Shown: positions 1 to 6,307 of the stretch, in pieces
Position numbering within the stretch: the first letter of the stretch is position 1
Layout: every line of letters begins with the position of its first letter
DNA from: Actinomycetota bacterium
GTDB lineage: Bacteria > Actinomycetota > Actinomycetes > Nanopelagicales > Nanopelagicaceae
DNA: 13,170 nt
Assembly (NCBI GenBank): GCA_947480375.1
Contig: CANKCX010000011.1
Coordinates: 1 to 13,170, forward strand
Direction of reading: 5' to 3'
Position numbers and translations under genes: made by a program
Notes under the pieces: model-generated
Told to the model about the DNA's origin: nothing
The model's input: only the letters and a program-made list of their open reading frames with translations
Database searches by the model: none

Positions 1-895
1 ATGTGGAATTTGCGGAACCGATCGCCACATATATAAGGGCGAATATCCTTCTGCGAAGCCGGTAATTTTGGGTCATGAATTTGGCGGCGTAATTGAGGAA
101 GTCGGCCCTGGATCTAAATTTAAAGTTGGCCAAGTTGTAAGTATCGACCCAAATATTATTTGCGGAACATGTGTTGATTGCAAGGCTGGACGAACCGCAT
201 TTTGCCCAGATTTAACCGCACTTGGTGTGAATATAAATGGTGGACTTGCTGAATATGTTTTAACACCGGACACCCAGATTTATCCAGTTGTGGATGGTTT
301 GAATCCACTGCATCTTGCATTCATCGAACCACTTGCTTGTTCAATCCGAGGCCTTGATTTAGCTCATCTAAAAGGCGGCGAGAAGGTTGCAATTCTCGGC
401 GGTGGTGTAATTGGTCTACTAGTTGTTCAACTAGCGAAGTTAGCTGGCGCTTCAGAAATTGTTCTAGTCACAAGACAGAAGTTTCGTCGCGATGTTGCGC
501 TGCAGATTGGTGCGACTCGGGTGGTTGATCCCAAGGCCGAAGACATCGAAAAAAGCATCAAAGACATGGATGTCACCTTTGAATGCGCTGGTGCCAACGA
601 AACCTTTAAGCAATCTCAAGTTATAACTAGACGCGGGGGATCCGTAATTATTCTCGGCCTGACGGCTGCCGATACAAATCTCGAGATTAATCCCTTTAGC
701 ATTGTTGTAAATGAATTACGAATTCAGGGTTCATTCTTAAATCCGCTAACTCAAGGCCGGGCGGCTGAATTAGTTGGAAGCGGTAAATTAAATCTGGATG
801 TCATGATCTCTAAAGTCGTTGATTTAGATGGTGTTAAAGCAATTTTGGATGCGCCGCCAGCAGAGGGCGATATCAAATATATTGTCTGTCCATAA
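1..895 (+). CDS. Zinc-dependent alcohol dehydrogenase (MDR family), 5'-truncated by window edge
   Basis: This is the C-terminal ~297 residues of a medium-chain, zinc-dependent polyol/sugar dehydrogenase; the family is usually about 340 residues, so some 35-45 N-terminal residues lie before the window. The reading frame is open from base 2. The catalytic zinc signature CGICGTD is at visible residues 1-7, followed by GHEF at 24-27. The structural zinc lobe has four closely spaced cysteines (CGTCVDC, then AFC) around bases 162-208. The NAD(P)-binding Rossmann loop GGGVIG follows at about bases 400-417. Both zinc sites look intact, so the enzyme should be active and cytoplasmic. Relatives include sorbitol and threonine dehydrogenases; the substrate cannot be read from sequence. 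It ends 26 bases before the next oxidoreductase, so the two are probably co-transcribed. In an inositol locus it could oxidise an inositol, an inosose or a downstream polyol, which is inference. Confidence 0.9.
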   Translation, partial: CGICGTDRHIYKGEYPSAKPVILGHEFGGVIEEVGPGSKFKVGQVVSIDPNIICGTCVDCKAGRTAFCPDLTALGVNINGGLAEYVLTPDTQIYPVVDGLNPLHLAFIEPLACSIRGLDLAHLKGGEKVAILGGGVIGLLVVQLAKLAGASEIVLVTRQKFRRDVALQIGATRVVDPKAEDIEKSIKDMDVTFECAGANETFKQSQVITRRGGSVIILGLTAADTNLEINPFSIVVNELRIQGSFLNPLTQGRAAELVGSGKLNLDVMISKVVDLDGVKAILDAPPAEGDIKYIVCP

Positions 896-921
896 TTAAA
901 TTCCTAGGTTAGGATTCCGAC

Positions 922-1896
922 ATGGAAAAAATTGAGCGAGTTCGTTGGGGATTTATTGGCGCTGGTGGAATTGCAAAGCGGGCGTTATATCCGGCAATTT
1001 CTAAATCTAATGTCGGTGAAATTTACGCAGTTGCATCTCGCGATAAGAATAAAGCGTTAACAATCTCGCCTAACGGAATCATTTACACAAGCTATGAAGA
1101 ACTTCTAGCAGATCCAAAAGTTGAAGCGGTTTACATCTCACTCCCTAATTCACTGCACTTACCTTGGGCAATCAAGGCGATGCGCGCAGGCAAGCATGTT
1201 CTCTGCGAAAAACCACTTGGCATGAATGCGAAAGAAGTTGAAGAAGCGATTGCAGTTTCAAAAGAGACTGGGCGAATTTTTGTTGAAGCAAGTTGGAACC
1301 GTTGGCATCCACGTAGCCAACGCATTAGAGAAATTGTTAAATCTGGCGAACTAGGTGAAATCACTCGCATCAGATCTTGTTTTACTTATGATGGTCTTGA
1401 TCAAGAGAATATTCGACTTGATCCAGCGCTTGGTGGCGGAATCCTTTACGATCTCGGACCTTATTCAACTGTTGCACCACTTTGGGCGATGGACTTTCAA
1501 GAAATTTCAGATATCGATGTTCAAGTTATCTGGCACAAGGGTGGCACTGATGAAACTACTCGCGTTAATTTCAAAATTGGTGGCGCAGTAGCTGAAACAG
1601 TTACCTCGGATAATATTCAAGTAACACATTGGTTCATCATCGAAGGTACAAAGGGCGAACTACGCACTGGCGGAAGTGACTCCTTCAACTCACATAATGC
1701 GCCAAGCACCCTAGAAATAACTGTCGATGGCAAGGCTCGTGTCGAACGTTTTGATGCCTGCGATCCATATCAATTAATGTCAGATGCATTTGCGCGTGTA
1801 GTTCGCGGCGGAAGCGATTGGTTGATGCCAATGGATCAGTCACTTAAATTTGCTAAGTTCTTTGATGCCATCTTTGCCAAGATGGGCCGTCCTTAA
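922..1896 (+). CDS. Gfo/Idh/MocA family oxidoreductase (dihydrodiol dehydrogenase/GFOR-like branch)
   Basis: This 324-residue NAD(P)-dependent dehydrogenase has the usual two-domain build. The N-terminal Rossmann fold opens with GAGGIA at residues 13-18, and the catalytic EKP motif is at 96-98 (Lys97). The C-terminal substrate domain has GGGILYDLGPY at 171-181, with Asp177 and with Tyr181 where inositol dehydrogenases have His. That Tyr pattern is typical of the glucose-fructose oxidoreductase and dihydrodiol dehydrogenase branch, so this is unlikely to be a standard IolG. The start at 922 has an AGGA element at 911-914, seven bases upstream. It follows the zinc dehydrogenase by 26 bases. Its TAA stop (1894-1896) overlaps the stop of convergent iolB. 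It probably oxidises or reduces a cyclitol or sugar intermediate; the substrate is unknown. Family assignment is firm, role is inference. Confidence 0.88.
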   Translation: MEKIERVRWGFIGAGGIAKRALYPAISKSNVGEIYAVASRDKNKALTISPNGIIYTSYEELLADPKVEAVYISLPNSLHLPWAIKAMRAGKHVLCEKPLGMNAKEVEEAIAVSKETGRIFVEASWNRWHPRSQRIREIVKSGELGEITRIRSCFTYDGLDQENIRLDPALGGGILYDLGPYSTVAPLWAMDFQEISDIDVQVIWHKGGTDETTRVNFKIGGAVAETVTSDNIQVTHWFIIEGTKGELRTGGSDSFNSHNAPSTLEITVDGKARVERFDACDPYQLMSDAFARVVRGGSDWLMPMDQSLKFAKFFDAIFAKMGRP

Positions 1897-2792
1897 TTAT
1901 TTAAGTAAGGCAACCTTGGGTCTATATCTTTTTCGTTCCAAGTCTTTCGGATCCATGCTTGATCAGGGTCGTCAGTAATATTCCAAGAACGATCTGGATC
2001 TGGTCCTGCCATCACATTCATAAAATAAAGATCATAACCAGGTTGGGCCATTACTGGGCCATGCCAACCATGCGGAACTAGAACTACATCTCCGCTTCTA
2101 ACTTCGGTGGTTAATTCAAATTCGCGTTCATCTGAAGCGCGCCCGTGGAAGAATCCAATTGGATCTGCACCTTGCTGTGTTGGCAAGCTCTTACTAACAG
2201 CAGATTCAAAGTAATAAATCTCTTCTAGATTAGATTCAACACCAGGGATATAAGTGTCATGTTTATGTGCAGGTGAACCTGACCAATTACCGGCTGGAAC
2301 AATAATTTCTACGACAATAAATCGATCGGCAGCAAGTTCAGATGGATCACCAAAATTATGTACTTGTCTAGAAGCAGGCCCTGCGCCACGACTAAAGACT
2401 GGAACGCTTTTGGCAGGAATGAATTTATCTGGAAATGAATTCTTTGCAGGAGCCTCAGCAATAATAAAGCGGCCGCTTCCAGAAATCTTTATTGAAGTGT
2501 CTATCGAAAGATAGAGAACATCGGTTGGGCCATGGAATACAGATTTGCGCCCAGTTAATTTCTGATTCTTAACTTCACCCGCAACGACATATTCAACTGT
2601 GATGCCCTCACCTTCAAGCGGCCAGATTAAACGTTCCACTTTGTCAGCAGAGATCTCGAGCGTTTTGCCAGGTGCAAGTGTTGCGACTCTTGTCCCGGTG
2701 TGCTTCCAGCCTGGCAATTTGTCATTGACTATGACATCCCAACCATCGGATGCGAGCTCGCCCTTTTGATAAAAGTAGCGTTCTTTACTCAT
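1893..2792 (-). CDS. iolB: 5-deoxy-glucuronate isomerase IolB
   Basis: IolB converts 5-deoxy-D-glucuronate to 5-dehydro-2-deoxy-D-gluconate, the fourth step of inositol degradation. The 299-residue protein has the normal family length and a bicupin layout. The likely metal site is HKH at residues 176-178 with Glu190/Glu191 in LEEIYYF and a His in HGWH (241-244). The C-terminal signature GYDLYFMNVMAGP followed by RSWNITDDPDQAW (about 252-280) is the strongest family identifier. It is encoded opposite to its neighbours, and its stop overlaps that of the convergent oxidoreductase. It diverges from the 2909-12095 operon across a 116-base region holding a putative LacI-type operator, so the same regulator may control it. 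No convincing minus-strand -10/-35 pair was found; upstream of the ATG is only a modest purine-rich stretch (AGATAGGG). Confidence 0.93.
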   Translation of the reverse strand: MSKERYFYQKGELASDGWDVIVNDKLPGWKHTGTRVATLAPGKTLEISADKVERLIWPLEGEGITVEYVVAGEVKNQKLTGRKSVFHGPTDVLYLSIDTSIKISGSGRFIIAEAPAKNSFPDKFIPAKSVPVFSRGAGPASRQVHNFGDPSELAADRFIVVEIIVPAGNWSGSPAHKHDTYIPGVESNLEEIYYFESAVSKSLPTQQGADPIGFFHGRASDEREFELTTEVRSGDVVLVPHGWHGPVMAQPGYDLYFMNVMAGPDPDRSWNITDDPDQAWIRKTWNEKDIDPRLPYLNN

Positions 2793-2842
2793 GGCCCTAT
2801 CTTTCTATCTATTGGCTAAACCGGGGGCTAAATCTGGTGCTA

Positions 2843-2871
2843 TTGAATCAACCGCCACTTGCGGCTATTGT
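2843..2871 (+). promoter_or_regulatory. Putative sigma-70-type promoter of the iol operon
   Basis: A -35-like TTGAAT (2843-2848) and a -10-like TATTGT (2866-2871), each matching 4 of 6 consensus bases, are separated by exactly 17 bases. They lie 38 bases upstream of the SDR start codon, and transcription would begin near 2878. A short inverted repeat, CCGC(N5)GCGG at 2852-2864, falls in the spacer. The boxes are imperfect; spacing and position support them. Confidence 0.5.
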
Positions 2872-2872
2872 T

Positions 2873-2886
2873 TTGGAACGGTCCAA
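2873..2886. promoter_or_regulatory. Putative LacI-family operator over the transcription start
   Basis: TTGGAACGGTCCAA is a near-perfect palindrome: six of seven base pairs match around a central CG, the hallmark of many LacI/GalR-family operators. It begins one base after the predicted -10 box, so a bound repressor would block initiation. The LacI-family regulator is the second gene of the operon just downstream, which fits autoregulation. The site could also affect the divergent iolB, whose start lies about 80 bases away. I noticed no second copy in the window. Binding is inferred. Confidence 0.6.
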
Positions 2887-2893
2887 CTCTAGC

Positions 2894-2900
2894 AGGGGAG
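2894..2900 (+). promoter_or_regulatory. Ribosome binding site that fixes the SDR start at 2909
   Basis: AGGGGAG lies eight bases before the ATG at 2909. It marks that ATG as the true start and rules out the longer open frame running back to 2750, which would read through the promoter and the iolB coding sequence. Confidence 0.75.
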
Positions 2901-2908
2901 CTCGCCAT

Positions 2909-3880
2909 ATGGCCAAGGTCGCAGTAACTGGATCCAATGGATTCGTTGGCGGAAATATCGCCAACATGTTGGTTGCTGCTGGTCACGAGGTAATTGGTTT
3001 AGTCAGAAGTGAATCTACAAAAACCCTGCCCTGGAAAACCAAAGTTACCGATCTTTCAAGCAGAACATCTATTGCCGATGCTACGACGGGTTGTGATGCA
3101 ATTGTGCATTCGGCGATTGCAAATGAATTTAATAAGCTGCAACAGAATCGGGCATATGCATATGACTCATTTGTTGGACTAACTCAGCGAATTACCCATG
3201 CGGCAAATAATAATGGCGCCCAAATTATCTATATCTCTACTGGATGGGTAATGGATGGCACCGGACATATGGTTGCTGAAAGCGATACCGGTAATCCAGT
3301 TAATTTCTATGGAGTTTTGAAATCTCTCGGCGAACAAGTCATTCGTGATTTAGCACCGGATACCGGCGTGATTGCCAGGGTAGATGGCGTCATGGGAATT
3401 CACCAGACTCTAGAAGTGGGCCCGAGAACACAAGATGTTGGTTTTGGTTATTTTGCATCTGCGCTTGTTGCAGATTTAAAGGCAGGTAAAACATTTACTG
3501 TCTTCGGCGGTGAATTAGTTAATAAAGTAACTGCGCCTTCACTTGCTGCTGAAATTGGCGCACAAGTGGAGCGAATTATTACGCGCAAAGCTGCTGGAAC
3601 CTTTCACCTTGTCGGTGATGATGCAATAAGTCGAATGGATTACGCGCGCTTAATCTGCGATATTTTTGAACTCGATAAATTGTTATTACGTGAAGCTGAA
3701 CCACCTGTCGAAGATCAATTTCCTGGCAATGTGCCAGTCGATACCTCATTATCAAATCTTGCTACTAAGAAAGCGCTGGGCCTTGGAGCTACATCACTTA
3801 AAGATTTATTAATTGCACTTCGAACTGAAATCGATACTGGAAAAATTACGGCTATTACCAAACCACAAGGTGTGCGATGA
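2909..3880 (+). CDS. NAD-dependent epimerase/dehydratase, extended SDR, RmlD-like
   Basis: This 323-residue extended short-chain dehydrogenase has the nucleotide-binding motif GSNGFVG at residues 8-14 right at the N-terminus. The active-site region IST (109-111) is followed by YGVLK (134-138), giving the Tyr/Lys pair of the YxxxK motif. The stretch STGWVMDGTG...NPVNFYG resembles dTDP-4-dehydrorhamnose reductases and other sugar reductases of that branch. The ATG at 2909 is chosen because the Rossmann motif starts immediately after it and a good ribosome binding site precedes it. It is the first gene of the regulated operon, and its stop overlaps the LacI gene start (ATGA). No known iol-pathway step needs this family. 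It may reduce or epimerise an inositol-derived carbonyl compound, or prepare an unusual inositol derivative. Family is secure, function unknown. Confidence 0.87.
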   Translation: MAKVAVTGSNGFVGGNIANMLVAAGHEVIGLVRSESTKTLPWKTKVTDLSSRTSIADATTGCDAIVHSAIANEFNKLQQNRAYAYDSFVGLTQRITHAANNNGAQIIYISTGWVMDGTGHMVAESDTGNPVNFYGVLKSLGEQVIRDLAPDTGVIARVDGVMGIHQTLEVGPRTQDVGFGYFASALVADLKAGKTFTVFGGELVNKVTAPSLAAEIGAQVERIITRKAAGTFHLVGDDAISRMDYARLICDIFELDKLLLREAEPPVEDQFPGNVPVDTSLSNLATKKALGLGATSLKDLLIALRTEIDTGKITAITKPQGVR

Positions 3881-4902
3881 CAACAACCTCGCGAGTTAAA
3901 CGCCCGACAATACGAGATGTAGCTGCCAAGGCTGGTGTCTCAAAGTCGCTGGTTTCCTTGGTTTATTCCACACCACAAGCAGTAAGCCAACATCGCCGTG
4001 ATTTAGTTATGAAGGCAGCTGATGAACTTGGTTTCTCACCAAACTTTTTAGCTCGATCTTTAGCCGCAGATACCGGAACGTTTATCGGAATTTTGGTTGC
4101 AGATTTACATAATCCGCTCTTCGCTCAAATTGTTGACCAGGTTCGTTCCGCCCTTGAGGCAAAAGGCGAATATAGCTTTATGACTTCCGCTATGTTGCCA
4201 AATGCAGCGGGAGAACAAGTAATTGATTCCCGAACAGTAAGTGCACTAATTGATCTGCGCCCGAAGAGCGTTCTGGTTGTTGGTTCAATCCCAGATATGC
4301 ACCAACTTTCGGCCCTTCCGGAAAAAGTTTCAATTATTGTTGCAAGTGCAATTCCGGAGGACTTACCAAGGGCAAGCGTTGTTAGATCGGATGATGAAAA
4401 GGGAATGCGTTTACTAATTGAGCACTTGGTCGAAAATGGGCATAAGAAGATTGCACATATTTCAGTTAACGACGGTTTGGTTGCAAAGAGCAGACGTGAT
4501 GCCTATAAATCAGTTATGACTGAGAAAAGTCTAGAAAAATATATTCAAATTAAATTTGCAAAGAAGGCGACCGAGACAGCTGGCTTGGAAGCTGCTTCCG
4601 AGCTATTGGAATCTAAAGATTCACCAACCGCAATTACTTCTTACAACGACTTGCTCGCGATTGGCGCCCAAGGTGCGAGTGGGGCAGATGTTGCAATAGT
4701 CGGATATGACAACACTTTCTTAGCAGAATTACGACAAATTTCCTTAACATCAATTGACCCAGGTAATACTGAAATAGCTTTAAAAGCAGCAGAGCTACTT
4801 TCAGTGAAGTTAATTGATGACGGCAGAAAGAGTAAAACTTATTTGCTCGAACCAAAGTTAGTAATTAGAAATTCTTCTAGATCATTGGCGAAGGTGCATT
4901 AA
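3877..4902 (+). CDS. LacI/GalR-family transcriptional regulator
   Basis: This 341-residue DNA-binding regulator is probably the local repressor of the locus. The N-terminal helix-turn-helix spans about residues 10-35 (TIRDVAAKAGVSKSLVS), followed by the hinge segment ending ARSLA (59-63). From residue 68 on it has the periplasmic-binding-protein-like effector domain, opening with FIGILVADLHNPLF and continuing with VGYDNT and SIDPG later. It starts inside the stop of the SDR gene (ATGA overlap), with AAGG six bases upstream, so translation is likely coupled. The aldehyde dehydrogenase follows after one base. As second gene of an operon with a LacI-type operator at its promoter, it is likely autoregulated. 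The inducer is probably an inositol-pathway metabolite. LacI-type control differs from the DeoR-type and RpiR-type IolR regulators known elsewhere. Confidence 0.93.
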   Translation: MTTTSRVKRPTIRDVAAKAGVSKSLVSLVYSTPQAVSQHRRDLVMKAADELGFSPNFLARSLAADTGTFIGILVADLHNPLFAQIVDQVRSALEAKGEYSFMTSAMLPNAAGEQVIDSRTVSALIDLRPKSVLVVGSIPDMHQLSALPEKVSIIVASAIPEDLPRASVVRSDDEKGMRLLIEHLVENGHKKIAHISVNDGLVAKSRRDAYKSVMTEKSLEKYIQIKFAKKATETAGLEAASELLESKDSPTAITSYNDLLAIGAQGASGADVAIVGYDNTFLAELRQISLTSIDPGNTEIALKAAELLSVKLIDDGRKSKTYLLEPKLVIRNSSRSLAKVH

Positions 4903-4903
4903 A

Positions 4904-6292
4904 ATGAACATGGAAGATATTAAGTCGCCATTTGATGGTGCAGTTGTTGGAGAAGCACCAGTCGCAACCCTTGCCGATGTCGATGCTGCAATTTCGAAAG
5001 CAGTCTCTGGCGCTGATTTGTGGCGCCATACGCCGGCCCATATAAGAAGTGCAATTTTGTTAAAGGCGGCTGCACTTGCAGATGAACGAAGTGAAGAGAT
5101 TGCGCAAATTATTTCCGGTGAAAATGGTAAATCTTTGATTGAGGCACGGGGAGAAGCATCTCGTTCTGGTGAAATTATTCGCCTTGCCGCTTTCGAAGGC
5201 TCACAACTTTATGGTTCGACACTTCCATTAGATGCAAATAAAGGAACAGGTTTAGAGAAGCTTGGTTTCACTATGCGCCAGCCTGTTGGTGTAGTTGTAG
5301 CAATCAGTCCATTTAATTACCCAGCACTTTTAGTTCTACATAAAATCGCCCCAGCACTCGCGGTCGGAAACTCAGTAGTTCTTAAACCTGCACGTACAAC
5401 ACCACTTACTGCAATTGCCCTAGCGAAATGTTTTACCGATGCGGGATTACCAGAAGGCGTATTGCAAGTCTTACATGGCCCTGGATCTGAACTTGGGGAT
5501 GCTTTAGTTAAGGATTCGCGGGTTCGTAAAATTTCTTTCACCGGGTCAACTGCAACTGGTACACATATTTCAAGCGTCGCGGGAGTTAAGAAACTTTCAT
5601 TAGAACTTGGATCATCTTGCCCGGTTGTTGTTTTAGATGATGCCGATATTGAATATGCAACTGATGCCATTGCACTTGGTGGCTATATAAATGCTGGGCA
5701 GGTTTGTATCTCAGTGCAGCGCGTTATTGTCGATGAAAAGATCATGGCTAATTTCTTAGATGCACTTAAGCCAAAAGTAGAAGCGATCAAAGTTGGAAAT
5801 CCAAAGAGCGATGAGACCAAAGTCGGAACTTTAATCAACGAGAGCGAAGCTATCCGCGTTGAAAATTCAATTAAACAAGCAGTTAGTGATGGCGCAACAC
5901 TTCTCACGGGTGGCGCTCGTGATAAAACAATTATTAAGCCAGCAATTGTTTGTGGGGTTGATCCAAAATCGGCGTTTGCTCAGGACGAGCTTTTTGGTCC
6001 GGCAATTGCAGTGAGTTCAGCGAATGGAATCAAAGAGGCTATCGGCCTGGCAAACAGCACTATTTATGGCTTAGGCGCAGGAGTTTTTACGAAGAACGTT
6101 GATTTAGCAATTCAATCGGCACGCGAAATAGATGCCGGAATTGTTCACATAAATTGGACACCACTTTGGCGCGCTGACTTGATGCCATATGGCGGACTTA
6201 AATCAAGCGGTGTTGGTAAAGAGGGAGTTCGTTCAACAGTAAATGAAATGACGGAAGAAAAAACCATAATCCTTCACGGACGAAGCTGGTAG
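4904..6292 (+). CDS. NAD(P)-dependent aldehyde dehydrogenase (not MmsA/IolA type)
   Basis: This 462-residue aldehyde dehydrogenase has a complete active site: Asn138 in SPFNYP, Lys161 in VLKPA, the cofactor-region SFTGS at 211-215, general base Glu234 in LELG, and nucleophile Cys268 in NAGQVCISVQR. The C-terminal PYGGLKSSGVGKEG is also typical. The AGQVCISVQR context resembles lactaldehyde, succinate-semialdehyde and glyceraldehyde-3-phosphate type enzymes. The CoA-acylating methylmalonate-semialdehyde dehydrogenases (MmsA/IolA) instead carry GQRCMA around the cysteine, so this is not an ordinary IolA. It should oxidise an aldehyde to the free acid. Candidates are malonate semialdehyde, glyceraldehyde, tartronate semialdehyde or an open-chain deoxyuronate such as 5-deoxyglucuronate; sequence does not decide. 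The start at 4904 is one base after the LacI stop with AAGG at 4891-4894; ATG 4910 is an in-frame alternative. Confidence 0.9.
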   Translation: MNMEDIKSPFDGAVVGEAPVATLADVDAAISKAVSGADLWRHTPAHIRSAILLKAAALADERSEEIAQIISGENGKSLIEARGEASRSGEIIRLAAFEGSQLYGSTLPLDANKGTGLEKLGFTMRQPVGVVVAISPFNYPALLVLHKIAPALAVGNSVVLKPARTTPLTAIALAKCFTDAGLPEGVLQVLHGPGSELGDALVKDSRVRKISFTGSTATGTHISSVAGVKKLSLELGSSCPVVVLDDADIEYATDAIALGGYINAGQVCISVQRVIVDEKIMANFLDALKPKVEAIKVGNPKSDETKVGTLINESEAIRVENSIKQAVSDGATLLTGGARDKTIIKPAIVCGVDPKSAFAQDELFGPAIAVSSANGIKEAIGLANSTIYGLGAGVFTKNVDLAIQSAREIDAGIVHINWTPLWRADLMPYGGLKSSGVGKEGVRSTVNEMTEEKTIILHGRSW

Positions 6293-6307
6293 GAGAAAGA
6301 GGAAAAA

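Noticed and set aside
1892..1905. Inverted repeat CTTAA-TTAT-TTAAG as a terminator at the first convergent junction
   Set aside because: The stem is five A/T-rich pairs with no following T-run on either strand; too weak to call an intrinsic terminator.
2750..2908. N-terminal extension of the SDR reading frame back to 2750
   Set aside because: It would overlap the start of iolB, run through the promoter and operator, and put 53 unrelated residues before the Rossmann motif. The ATG at 2909 has a good ribosome site and fits the family start.
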